Origin: CAYSZB01 sp964435475
Lineage (GTDB): Bacteria; Chloroflexota; Anaerolineae; Anaerolineales; Anaerolineaceae
Assembly: GCA_964435475.1 (NCBI GenBank)
Contig: CAYSZB010000007.1
Location: forward strand, 5,598 to 69,597
Length of the DNA: 64,000 nucleotides
Direction: 5' to 3'
A program made the translations under genes and the position numbers. The notes beneath the pieces are model-generated. The model made no database searches, was not told the origin of the DNA, and saw only the letters and a program-made list of their open reading frames with translations. Shown piece after piece: positions 7,876 through 15,864 of the stretch; position 1 is the stretch's first letter; each line of letters begins with the position of its first letter.

Positions 7876-9416
7876 TGGAAGACAAGAAACAGAAATTGTC
7901 AAAGATTGCATTAATTGTGGCAGGAATTGGGGCTTTTGCTAGCCTGGCATTGGCTCTGATCATCAAAGATTTTTCCCTACCCATCCAGATCGCTCTTGGA
8001 GTGACTCTAGTAAGTTTGGTCATGTTTATTGTAATGGACCCCTTGAGCATCAAGAAATGGCTTCAAGGTAGACAAGCCAGGCATAGTTCAAACGCATTAT
8101 TATTGACTATTGCATTTCTGGTTATCTTGGTCATCTTCAATTTACTGAGTTACAAGAATACGATCCGGTGGGACTTAACTGAGGATAAACAAAATACCCT
8201 TTCCGAAGAAACTTTGAATACACTTGAATCCCTTAATAAACCAGTACAAGCCAAGGCATTCTTCTCTACCCGGTTGTCAACTGTCAACTCTGAATCGGTT
8301 CTCAAAAATTATGAGGCGAACTCCAATAACAAATTTTCTTATGAATTCATCGATCCAGACAGGGACCCGGTTGCTGCCACAGAAGCTGGAATAACCAGGG
8401 ACGGTTCAGTTGTTCTAACGCTGGATAATCAAAAGCAGATCATTACCAGCGTGAACGAAGAACAAATAACCTCTGCTTTAATCCGGTTAAGTCAACCCGG
8501 CGAACGAGCAATTTACTTTTTAACCGGCCACGGTGAGAGAAGTATCATCGACGGTTCCGAAGACTCTTACTTGAACGCAGTATCAGAACTGGAATCCAAA
8601 AATTATATCGTTTCAGAACTGAATTTATTAGCTGCCAATACAATACCCGACAATGCCCTGGCGATTATCATCGCTGGACCCCAAAAGCCGCTATCTTCGC
8701 CAGAGGTAGCCCTGATCAGTGAGTACCAGTCTATTGGCGGCTCTATTCTCGTAATGTACGAACCGAGTCTTCTTAACCAGTTTGGTAACCTGGATGACCC
8801 CTTGAGCGCATACCTTGGTGAATTGTGGGGAATTACGATCAATGATGATTTCGTGATTGACCCCACAGCCAATCCAGTAACTGTCTCTGTCTCAGCATCT
8901 TATGCATCGCACCCGATTACTGATTCGCTGGAAAATATGGTTGCAGTCCTTCCATCATCTCGAAGCTTGACTATCGATCCAAATATTGGTCAAGCTGCTA
9001 TAGAAATTTCCTTTACCACAGACCAAGCCTGGGCAGAAATTGATCTTGAATCCTTGAAAGCTAATGTGGTTGAATTTTCCGCAGGTTTGGACACACCAGG
9101 TCCAATTACTCTGGTTGTCGCAGCCGAGAATTCTGCAGCCCAAAGTCGCATGGTTGTTTTCGGAGATACTGATTTTGCAGATGACAGTTTTTATACTTAC
9201 TATGGTAATGCAGATTTATTTCTTAATGCAGTTGATTGGGCATCAAACCAGGACGAGTTGATCAGTCTAACTCCCAGATCACAAACAACACGTGTAATTG
9301 TGACACCCCAGGTATATGCACAAAGATTGATCATGTTTGGCTCGATCATATTATTCCCCCTCCTCATTATTGTGGCTGCAATCGTCGTACTCATTCGTAG
9401 AAAACGAGAGATCTAG
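7875..9416 (+). CDS. GldG-like ABC-type transport accessory protein
   Basis: This 513-residue protein has two N-terminal transmembrane helices, then an RWDLTEDKQNTLSEETLNTLESLNKPVQAKAFFS segment. This is the hallmark of the GldG (ABC_transp_aux) extracytoplasmic domain. The long Rossmann-like middle contains IYFLTGHGER, VSELNLL and ILVMYEPSLL. A single C-terminal helix (LIMFGSIILFPLLIIVAAIVVLI) is followed by RRKREI. The ATG at 7875 is preferred over one at 7866 because AAGGAG abuts 7866 but is eight bases from 7875, giving TAATG coupling with the permease. It probably forms the periplasm-facing part of the exporter. Confidence 0.87.
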   Translation: MEDKKQKLSKIALIVAGIGAFASLALALIIKDFSLPIQIALGVTLVSLVMFIVMDPLSIKKWLQGRQARHSSNALLLTIAFLVILVIFNLLSYKNTIRWDLTEDKQNTLSEETLNTLESLNKPVQAKAFFSTRLSTVNSESVLKNYEANSNNKFSYEFIDPDRDPVAATEAGITRDGSVVLTLDNQKQIITSVNEEQITSALIRLSQPGERAIYFLTGHGERSIIDGSEDSYLNAVSELESKNYIVSELNLLAANTIPDNALAIIIAGPQKPLSSPEVALISEYQSIGGSILVMYEPSLLNQFGNLDDPLSAYLGELWGITINDDFVIDPTANPVTVSVSASYASHPITDSLENMVAVLPSSRSLTIDPNIGQAAIEISFTTDQAWAEIDLESLKANVVEFSAGLDTPGPITLVVAAENSAAQSRMVVFGDTDFADDSFYTYYGNADLFLNAVDWASNQDELISLTPRSQTTRVIVTPQVYAQRLIMFGSIILFPLLIIVAAIVVLIRRKREI

Positions 9417-9423
9417 GACGAAT

Positions 9424-9987
9424 ATGATTAAGAAGAATACGCTAATCCTCTTAGCTATTATGGTTGTCTTTGTTGTCGGTTTTGTTGTCTTGGACAAGCA
9501 GGGGTTGACGGGTTTTTTAACTAAAAAAGAATCAACATCCACGCCCGAGTCTCCCCTTTTCAATCTAAAATCTTCTGAGGTGGAAAGCATTAGTTACCAA
9601 TCAGCAAGTCTTGAGGATGTTCTGATACGAAAGGATTTAAATGGAGGTTGGGAAATCAGTACTGAAGGCGGGCTGATTACGCCTGGCGCCATGGAAGAGT
9701 TGCTCAGTGCGATCAACGGACTAAAGCCATCACTTGTCTTGGATCTTGCCCCAGAAGGTACTGCAACAGGCTTGAACGATCCCTCCAAGTTGTTGATTAT
9801 CAATGTGTCAAATGCTCAAGAAATCATAATCAAAATTGGCAACCTTAACCCTACTAATACTGGCTACTATGTGCAAATCGATTTTCAAAAAGTGGTGTTA
9901 ATAAACAAGGCAAGTATAGAGAACGTAATCAAATTAATTAACACCGCAATGTATCCTCCCACACCAACACCAGGCCTGGAAGGTTAA
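9424..9987 (+). CDS. DUF4340-family membrane-anchored protein
   Basis: This 187-residue protein has one N-terminal transmembrane helix (NTLILLAIMVVFVVGFVVLD) and an extracytoplasmic domain containing the DUF4340 pattern. That pattern runs VESISYQ, then a charged strand, W-E-I-S, AMEELLSAINGLKPSLVLD, and GLNDPSKLLIINV. The ATG at 9424 starts 7 bp after the GldG-like stop; the upstream in-frame codons overlap that gene and were not used. DUF4340 proteins recur next to GldG-like genes and are presumed exporter accessories. The tail PPTPTPGLEG is Pro/Thr-rich and probably disordered. Confidence 0.82.
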   Translation: MIKKNTLILLAIMVVFVVGFVVLDKQGLTGFLTKKESTSTPESPLFNLKSSEVESISYQSASLEDVLIRKDLNGGWEISTEGGLITPGAMEELLSAINGLKPSLVLDLAPEGTATGLNDPSKLLIINVSNAQEIIIKIGNLNPTNTGYYVQIDFQKVVLINKASIENVIKLINTAMYPPTPTPGLEG

Positions 9988-10035
9988 TATTTTGGGGAAT
10001 AGCAAAGATAATATATCAATTGATGAAACCAGTGC

Positions 10036-10064
10036 TTGATTTTTGTCTCAGAATACTGTATTCT
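10036..10064 (+). promoter_or_regulatory. sigma-70-type promoter for rpoD
   Basis: TTGATT (10036-10041), a 17-bp spacer and TATTCT (10059-10064) lie 51 bp upstream of the rpoD start. The 128-bp gap after the exporter operon holds no other clear signal. Confidence 0.55.
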
Positions 10065-10115
10065 CTTACTATGTTTTTACATAATTAAAGGTAAAGGTCA
10101 AAAGAAAACACATAT

Positions 10116-11324
10116 ATGGCACGTATTAACTCAAAAGCAGACAATGTCACCGAAGACGAAAAAGAATTCTCAGCCACAGCCAGGCTACTTGAGCTTGGTC
10201 GAAAGAAATCGTTCGTCACAATTGATGATATTCTTCAGTTCTTTCCTGAAGCAGAGCAGGATCTTGATCAACTAGAGCAAGCATTTGATGCTTTAAACAA
10301 TGCTGGAATTCCTTATGTAGAGGATACTCAGACCCAGGAAGAACCGGCAGAAGAAGAAATTCCTGAAGAGCCTGAAGAAGAAAAGATAGGTTCAATTGAT
10401 GACCTTGCGAACATTGATACAGATGATACGATTGGACTTTACTTAAAGGAAGTCAGCCGGGTTCCACTTTTGATAGCCCGCGAAGAAGTTGAGCTTGCCC
10501 AGAGGATAGAAATTGGACGTAAAGCACGGGAAGAACTCGCCAAAGGCAGTATCTCACCCAAACGGAGGCTCGAACTGAGAAATCAAATTGAGGATGGTTG
10601 GGAAGCCAGGGAACACTTGATTACAGCCAACTCAAGACTTGTTATCAGTGTTGCCAAAAAATACATGGGGCGAGGTGTACCCTTTCTGGACTTGATTCAG
10701 GAAGGGAATATTGGCTTGATTAGAGCTACAAAAAAGTTTGAGTACCAGAGGGGTCATAAGTTCAGCACATATGCAACCTGGTGGATCCGCCAGGCAGTTA
10801 CCAGGGCGATTGCTGACCAAGGCAGGACGATCCGCGTCCCTGTTCACATGGGTGACCAGATAAACAAACTGTTAAGGGTTCAGCACCAGTTAACTCAAAA
10901 GCTTGGACGAGATCCCAGTGTTGAAGAGCTTGCTGACCATCTTGAGGTTCCACCCAAAAAAGTGGAAAATATGATCCAGGTAGCACGTCGCCCACTTTCA
11001 CTTGAAACACCAACTGATGATGAAGAAGACTCGGTATTAGGTGACTTTATCGAGGATGATGAAGCCCCACCACCAGATGACACTGCAACATACAATCTCT
11101 TAAAGGAACATTTGGAAGAGGTTCTCGAACAACTTCCACCGCGAGAAGTACGAATCCTCCAATTAAGATATGGTTTGCTTGATGGACAAGCCTACACACT
11201 TGAAGAAGTTGGCAGAAAAATGGGTGTCACACGTGAGAGAGTCCGTCAGATAGAAGCACAAGCATTAAGCCGCCTGAGACATCCTTCTATCAGACGCAAA
11301 TTGCGCGATTATTTAGGAGAATAG
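10116..11324 (+). CDS. rpoD: primary RNA polymerase sigma factor (RpoD/SigA)
   Basis: This 402-residue sigma-70 factor carries all regions. Region 1.1 (about 17-70, FVTIDDILQFFPEAEQDLDQ) marks it as the primary, housekeeping factor. An acidic linker follows, then DTIGLYLKEVSRVPLL (region 1.2), region 2 with DLIQEGNIGLIRATKKFEY and FSTYATWWIRQAVTRAI, region 3, and region 4 with VRILQLRYGL and GVTRERVRQIEAQALSRLR. No large non-conserved region insertion is present. The sequence AGGTCAAAAG upstream gives only a weak ribosome-binding site. It has a plausible sigma-70 promoter. Confidence 0.96.
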   Translation: MARINSKADNVTEDEKEFSATARLLELGRKKSFVTIDDILQFFPEAEQDLDQLEQAFDALNNAGIPYVEDTQTQEEPAEEEIPEEPEEEKIGSIDDLANIDTDDTIGLYLKEVSRVPLLIAREEVELAQRIEIGRKAREELAKGSISPKRRLELRNQIEDGWEAREHLITANSRLVISVAKKYMGRGVPFLDLIQEGNIGLIRATKKFEYQRGHKFSTYATWWIRQAVTRAIADQGRTIRVPVHMGDQINKLLRVQHQLTQKLGRDPSVEELADHLEVPPKKVENMIQVARRPLSLETPTDDEEDSVLGDFIEDDEAPPPDDTATYNLLKEHLEEVLEQLPPREVRILQLRYGLLDGQAYTLEEVGRKMGVTRERVRQIEAQALSRLRHPSIRRKLRDYLGE

Positions 11325-11401
11325 TGTTTTCCAGGTAAATATATATCGGTGCTGTCTTTGCATGGTTTCCATGTGACCAGAATTACTTGACTAGGGTTTT
11401 T

Positions 11402-12127
11402 ATGCAAAACGATTCGAATGATCATTCTCTACCGGCAATACTAAGAGACTTGCCTCCTGATAATGATTCGTTGCCCGGATGGTTGGGCAATGAAGAGGAA
11501 TCAATGTCGCTTATCGAACGATCAGCCTCTTCAGAAATGGAAGACAACACCTTCCAGAACATTGATGTTTTTACGCCTGGTTGGGAAAAAGAAAAATTAA
11601 ACGACATCGACGAGCAAACTCATCCAGTCCTGATTATTGTGAATACAGTCAAAGATCCGAAATTACTGAAAATCAAACCAGATGAAGAATTATCTACCGA
11701 TCTGCCTTCCTGGTTACAGACTGTTTTCCTGGAAAGCGAGCAGGAAAATCAAGTCAAGACTGTTCTTTCCACTTCAGACAGAATGGATGAACAATTGGAG
11801 TTACTTGACACAAAACCAGTGTTTATTAGTTTTTTAGATTCACCCGAAGCAGGTCAAGAACTTTCTGGACTGGAGTCAAGCACTCAAAAGTTCTTGGATC
11901 TGCTAAAAGAGGAGCAGATAGCTGAAGCAGTTTCATTCTTCAAAGAAATCTCTCAGCCAATAAGACAAATCGATCTTTTAATAACTGCAGTGAATGACTG
12001 GTTAAGGACTAACCCCGACATTTCAGATGTTTGGCAATTATTAGGTGATCTTCAAATATTGGATGGTCAACCTGATGAAGCGGTTGTTTCTTATACCAGA
12101 GCTCTAAAAATACTTTACAGAGGTTAA
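11402..12127 (+). CDS. uncharacterised acidic protein with C-terminal TPR-like repeat
   Basis: I do not recognise this 241-residue protein as a named family. The first ~150 residues are acidic and low in hydrophobics, with two similar 'LPxWLxxxF/E' motifs (SLPGWLGNEEE and DLPSWLQTVFLESE), suggesting a flexible scaffold with short linear motifs. The last ~70 residues form helices, ending in DVWQLLGDLQILDGQPDEAVVSYTRAL, one good tetratricopeptide repeat. The ATG at 11402 was preferred over an in-frame TTG at 11387. It sits between rpoD and ndk, 8 bp before ndk, so co-transcription with ndk is likely. Confidence 0.6.
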   Translation: MQNDSNDHSLPAILRDLPPDNDSLPGWLGNEEESMSLIERSASSEMEDNTFQNIDVFTPGWEKEKLNDIDEQTHPVLIIVNTVKDPKLLKIKPDEELSTDLPSWLQTVFLESEQENQVKTVLSTSDRMDEQLELLDTKPVFISFLDSPEAGQELSGLESSTQKFLDLLKEEQIAEAVSFFKEISQPIRQIDLLITAVNDWLRTNPDISDVWQLLGDLQILDGQPDEAVVSYTRALKILYRG

Positions 12128-12135
12128 TTTATCTC

Positions 12136-12588
12136 ATGGAAAGATCTTTAGTTCTTATCAAGCCAGATGGTGTTCAAAGGGGACTTATAGGAGAGGTCAT
12201 TTCTCGCCTTGAAAGAAGAGGGCTTAGATTGGTCGGTGCAAAATTTTTATCGGTGCCATTGGAGTTAGCCGAAAAGCATTATTCCATTCACAATGAGAAA
12301 CCGTTCTACGAAGGTCTGATAAAATTTATCACTGCAAGTCCAGTTATGGCAATGGTTTGGGAAGGTCCGTCCGCCATTGCGGCTATCAGACAGACAATGG
12401 GTAAAACAAATGCCCTCGAAGCTGCACCAGGAACGATTCGCCACGATTTTGCATTGCAGACACGCTTCAACATAACCCATGCATCAGATTCAGTAGAATC
12501 AGCAGAATTCGAAATTTCTTTATGGTTCAGGCCTGATGAAATATTTTCATGGACCAGGGATTTTGAAAGATGGATTTTTGAATCATGA
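12136..12588 (+). CDS. ndk: nucleoside diphosphate kinase
   Basis: This 150-residue enzyme transfers the gamma phosphate between nucleoside tri- and diphosphates through a phospho-His. ERSLVLIKPDGVQRGLIGEVISRLERRGL is a canonical start. The active-site segment reads NITHASDS, where most bacteria have NxxHGSDS; the catalytic His and following Ser-Asp are kept. The upstream nucleotide-site segment is GTIRHDFA rather than GTIRGDFA. The gene overlaps the next one by 4 bp (ATGA). Confidence 0.95.
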   Translation: MERSLVLIKPDGVQRGLIGEVISRLERRGLRLVGAKFLSVPLELAEKHYSIHNEKPFYEGLIKFITASPVMAMVWEGPSAIAAIRQTMGKTNALEAAPGTIRHDFALQTRFNITHASDSVESAEFEISLWFRPDEIFSWTRDFERWIFES

Positions 12589-12881
12589 CCACTAACTTGC
12601 ATGATATGGTAAAAGTGTACAATGCAAATGGACGCCTTGATGGTGAAATCCTTAAGGCTTTTCTGGAAGCAAACGATATAAGGGTAATCTTGACCCAAGA
12701 AGGTGCAGCTGCTGCATATGGGTTAAACATTGGAGCACTTGGCATTGTGGAAGTGCTGGTGGACTTTGATAATGCCGACAAGGCTCGGGAATTGATTAAA
12801 TTGATGGATAAAGGTAAACTGGAATTCAATGGTGATCTTCAAGGTGACGAAGAAGAGAGTGAAGACCAGGATTTGCTATGA
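12585..12881 (+). CDS. DUF2007-type small signal-transducing-like protein
   Basis: This 98-residue protein contains the DUF2007 pattern: 'VYNANGRLDGEILKAFLEANDIRVILTQEG', then a Gly-rich stretch and a strand 'IVEVLVDFDNADKARELI'. The family is described as a putative prokaryotic signal-transducing fold related to PII-like ferredoxin folds, with no defined function. It overlaps ndk by 4 bp, so the two are translationally coupled. The C-terminus is acidic. Confidence 0.7.
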   Translation: MTTNLHDMVKVYNANGRLDGEILKAFLEANDIRVILTQEGAAAAYGLNIGALGIVEVLVDFDNADKARELIKLMDKGKLEFNGDLQGDEEESEDQDLL

Positions 12882-12913
12882 AAAAGATGATTTTCCCCCT
12901 ACACAAAATTCTA

Positions 12914-12942
12914 TTGTTGTAGTAAACTTAAAAGGTTATAGA
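12914..12942 (+). promoter_or_regulatory. candidate promoter for rpmF
   Basis: TTGTTG (12914-12919), a 17-bp spacer and TATAGA (12937-12942) lie 27 bp upstream of the rpmF ATG, in the 88-bp gap after the DUF2007 gene. Confidence 0.45.
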
Positions 12943-12969
12943 AATAATCTTACTAATTTGGAGTGCTGT

Positions 12970-13167
12970 ATGACCCCTTTACCAAAACGTAAAACCTCTT
13001 CTGGACGACGTGATCGCCGACGTTCTCATGACGCTTTATTGGCTCGCAACAGTGTAAATTGCCCGAACTGTGGTGAAGCATTGCTTCCCCATCGGGTCTG
13101 TACCAATTGTGGCCATTATCAAGGACGAGAAGTTTTATCTGTTGAAAAAGATAAAACAAAGAAATAA
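12970..13167 (+). CDS. rpmF: 50S ribosomal protein L32
   Basis: This is a 65-residue L32 of the zinc-binding (C+) type. The N-terminus MTPLPKRKTSSGRRDRRRSHDAL matches the family's conserved basic start, and two knuckles follow (CPNC and CTNC, 13 residues apart) that bind Zn2+. The ATG at 12970 gives the normal length; the upstream in-frame extension crosses the neighbouring gene and is unrelated. It is followed by a strong bidirectional terminator. Confidence 0.95.
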   Translation: MTPLPKRKTSSGRRDRRRSHDALLARNSVNCPNCGEALLPHRVCTNCGHYQGREVLSVEKDKTKK

Positions 13168-13183
13168 TCACTTCCTCCAAAAC

Positions 13184-13220
13184 AAAAAAGAACCTGCACT
13201 ATTTCTGCAGGTTCTTTTTT
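13184..13220. terminator. bidirectional intrinsic terminator between rpmF and hflX
   Basis: A perfect 15-bp inverted repeat has arms AAAAAAGAACCTGCA (13184-13198) and TGCAGGTTCTTTTTT (13206-13220) around a 7-nt loop. Both strands end in a T-run, so it can serve rpmF (+) and hflX (-). Confidence 0.93.
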
Positions 13221-13221
13221 G

Positions 13222-14529
13222 TTACTTTCTGGTTCTTCCTAAGAGAAAGGGTAAATATTTATCTTTGTATTCTGCAGGGATTCTGCCTTCTATCAAAGTA
13301 CCATTTTCTGTATGTTCTACTGCTTCGACGTGTCCAAATTCATGAAATATGGATATCAGGTTTCCTTCCTTGTAAGGTAACAGTACTCTAATTTTATTAA
13401 AGGTGCTGATCAATGTGGTCTCAATTGCTTTCAATAACTCTCCAAGTCCTATGTTGTCGATGGCAGATATTGGTAGAGCATTAGGAATATTCTTCAGTGA
13501 GATTTCAATTGCTTTTGGATCTATTAATAGGTCGATCTTATTCAAAGCTGTGATAACTGGGATATTTCCTGCATTGATCTCTTCCAAAGTCTGCAATACA
13601 GATTTTGCTTGAACAATTGCATTTGGATGAGTAACATCCACGACGTGGAGTAAAAGATCAGCTTCACTTATTTCTTCTAACGTTGCCCTAAATGCTGCTA
13701 CCAGTTGTGTGGGTAATTTTTGGATAAAACCTACAGTGTCGGTCAACAGTATTGCTTGGCCATTACTTAAGCTTACCTTTCGGGTGGTGGGATCAAGAGT
13801 GGCGAATAATTGATCAGCCACATAGACATCTGAACCTGCCAATTGGTTTAATAAGGTTGACTTTCCAGCATTTGTGTACCCAACCAGAGCAACTATAGGT
13901 ATATGAGATTTTCTCCTCTGTTCCCGATACCTTGACCGATGTTCGCTAACCTTTTCAAGTTCTTTCTTGAGATTTGAAATATTCTTCCTGATCTCCCGAC
14001 GATCTACCTCAAGTTGTGTTTCACCAGGTCCTCTCAGACCAACACCACCAACACCTCCAGTCCTGCCTGAACTTCCGCCCGCCTGCCGGGCTAGATGAGT
14101 CCAGGCTCTGGTCAATCTCGGTAGTCTATACTCATACTGAGCCAACTTGACCTGTAAATAACCTTCACTTGTCCTGGCATGCAAAGCAAAAATATCAAGT
14201 ATCAGTCCGGTTCGATCCAAAACGAGGGTATTGTTTCCCAGGATTTCTTCTAGTTCCCTTTGGTGTCGAGGCAGTAACTCATCATCAAATATTACCAAAT
14301 TCGCTGTTGTCTCTTCAACCAGTGATTTGAGTTCCTCCACCTTACCCGAACCAATAAAAGTATTCGGATTTGGTGAGTCCATTTTTTGGGTTAACGTTCC
14401 TGCTATTTGGATATGGGCTGTATTCGCCAACAACGCTAATTCCGAAAGCGAATCTTGTAAGGTTAATAATTGTCCGTGCTTATAATAATCAACCCCTACT
14501 AATATCGCGAGATCCTTTTGATTGTTCAA
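13222..14529 (-). CDS. hflX: GTPase HflX
   Basis: This 435-residue ribosome-associated GTPase splits or rescues stalled 70S ribosomes under stress. The N-terminal HflX domain includes the nucleotide-binding FIGSGKVEEL. A Gly-rich linker follows (SGRTGGVGGVGLRGPGETQLE), then a coiled coil (about 160-200), and the GTPase domain with G1 GYTNAGKSTL, G3 DTVGFIQKLP and G4 NKID. It lies 13 bp downstream of the aminotransferase gene on the same strand and probably shares its promoter. Confidence 0.95.
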   Translation of the reverse strand: MNNQKDLAILVGVDYYKHGQLLTLQDSLSELALLANTAHIQIAGTLTQKMDSPNPNTFIGSGKVEELKSLVEETTANLVIFDDELLPRHQRELEEILGNNTLVLDRTGLILDIFALHARTSEGYLQVKLAQYEYRLPRLTRAWTHLARQAGGSSGRTGGVGGVGLRGPGETQLEVDRREIRKNISNLKKELEKVSEHRSRYREQRRKSHIPIVALVGYTNAGKSTLLNQLAGSDVYVADQLFATLDPTTRKVSLSNGQAILLTDTVGFIQKLPTQLVAAFRATLEEISEADLLLHVVDVTHPNAIVQAKSVLQTLEEINAGNIPVITALNKIDLLIDPKAIEISLKNIPNALPISAIDNIGLGELLKAIETTLISTFNKIRVLLPYKEGNLISIFHEFGHVEAVEHTENGTLIEGRIPAEYKDKYLPFLLGRTRK

Positions 14530-14542
14530 TTTAACCTTTGGT

Positions 14543-15727
14543 TTACTTTCTGAAATTGGCAGTTATCCATTCAAGCATTCGATCGGTTGCTTCCTTTATC
14601 CTGCCTGTCGGGATCACATTGGAAATCCTTACATAGTCTTCACATGAATGACCAAAGAATCCCCCAGGAGTAATGCTGACACCTGTCTCTTCCAATAATT
14701 TTGCACAGAAATCCCATGTATCTCCACATCCAGGTGGTAGTTTTGCCCAAACATACAGTCCAGCTTTTGGTTGTTCAAGATCAAAACCTGCAAGGCTTAG
14801 AGTTTCCACAACAATATCTCTTCGTTCCTGGTAAATCAGATTACGCTCTTTGATCCAGCCTTGGTCTCCAGTTAGTGCAGCTTCGCCTGCATCCATGATC
14901 GGTGCAAATAATGAAGAATCAATTTGGCTCTTGTAAGTTTTAAGTAATCGGATGACTTCCGAATTCCCAACGACCATTCCGATACGCCAGCCTGCCATGT
15001 TGTAAGTTTTAGACAAAGAGTTAAATTCTACGACGCAATCCTTCGCCCCTTCTACTTGTAAAATGCTGGGAGCAACATAACCATCAAACGTTACATCTAC
15101 ATAAGGAGCATCATGTGCGATTATCACGTTATGTTTTTTGGCAAATTTGACACATCGTTCAAAAAACTCAAGATCAGCAACCGCACCAGTCGGATTGTTT
15201 GGGTAATTAAGCCACATCATCTTAGCAGAATGGGCGATGTCATCAGGTATCTTCTCAAGATCAGGTAAGAATTTGTTTTCTTTCAATAGAGGCATTGTGA
15301 AGAATCTACAATTGCTGATTTCGATACCTGACCGATATACTGCATAGCACGGATCAGGTAGAAGTACCAGGTCACCCGGGTTTAATAAGGTGTGGTGAAT
15401 ATTAAATATCCCTTCCTTGGAACCGATCAATGCCAGGATTTCGGATTTGGGATTCAATTCAGTGTTAAAACGGTTCTGATAGTATTCAGCAATTGATTTT
15501 AAAAATGAGGGACTTCCACCACTGGGAGTATAACGGTGTTTATCTGGCCGACGTACTGACTCTATAAGGGCATCAACTATAAAGGAGGCTGGTGCAAGAT
15601 CTGGCGAACCCATATCCAGCCGTATGACATCCACTCCCCTTTCCATCAATTTGGTGATTTTTTGATCCAAAATCGAAAAGAAGTAAGGTTTAATGTGACT
15701 TATTCTTTGAGCAGGATTTATTTCCAT
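14543..15727 (-). CDS. class I/II pyridoxal-phosphate aminotransferase, LL-DAP aminotransferase-like
   Basis: This 394-residue fold-type I aminotransferase has MGSPDLAPA near the N-terminus, YTPSGGSPSFLKSIAEYY, WLNYPNNPTGA, and the PLP-lysine segment SLSKTYNMAGWRIG. The closest-looking subgroup is the LL-diaminopimelate aminotransferase/AspC-like group, but the substrate is not certain. The ATG at 15727 is chosen because a perfect TATAAT lies about 29 bp upstream. A TTG further upstream (15781) would fall before the likely transcription start. It is divergent from rpoN. Confidence 0.83.
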   Translation of the reverse strand: MEINPAQRISHIKPYFFSILDQKITKLMERGVDVIRLDMGSPDLAPASFIVDALIESVRRPDKHRYTPSGGSPSFLKSIAEYYQNRFNTELNPKSEILALIGSKEGIFNIHHTLLNPGDLVLLPDPCYAVYRSGIEISNCRFFTMPLLKENKFLPDLEKIPDDIAHSAKMMWLNYPNNPTGAVADLEFFERCVKFAKKHNVIIAHDAPYVDVTFDGYVAPSILQVEGAKDCVVEFNSLSKTYNMAGWRIGMVVGNSEVIRLLKTYKSQIDSSLFAPIMDAGEAALTGDQGWIKERNLIYQERRDIVVETLSLAGFDLEQPKAGLYVWAKLPPGCGDTWDFCAKLLEETGVSITPGGFFGHSCEDYVRISNVIPTGRIKEATDRMLEWITANFRK

Positions 15728-15755
15728 TTTCTCATTTCCATTTTGTTTTCTTGTT

Positions 15756-15761
15756 ATTATA
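15756..15761 (-). promoter_or_regulatory. -10 element for the aminotransferase-hflX unit
   Basis: A perfect TATAAT on the minus strand lies 29 bp upstream of the chosen ATG. The hexamer 17 bp further upstream is a weak TAATTG. Confidence 0.45.
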
Positions 15762-15802
15762 AACCTTGTTATGTTTTTCAATTAAATTAAGGCGGTTCAA
15801 TT

Positions 15803-15818
15803 TGGCATACATCTTGCA
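15803..15818 (+). promoter_or_regulatory. sigma-54 (-24/-12) promoter of rpoN
   Basis: TGGCATACATCTTGCA matches the sigma-54 consensus, with GG (15804-15805) and GC (15816-15817) exactly 10 bp apart. It lies 46 bp upstream of the rpoN ATG, so transcription would start near 15829. This predicts that sigma-54 drives its own gene. Confidence 0.85.
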
Positions 15819-15864
15819 TCCGCAAGACTTATCAGATATACTTGCACTATTGTGAGATAAAATC

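Noticed and set aside
9337..9423. N-terminal extension of the DUF4340 protein
   Set aside because: It overlaps the GldG-like gene and would bury the signal-anchor helix behind an unrelated sequence; the ATG at 9424 is better.
12829..12969. N-terminal extension of L32
   Set aside because: L32 proteins start at the conserved basic segment; the extension overlaps the preceding gene in a different frame.
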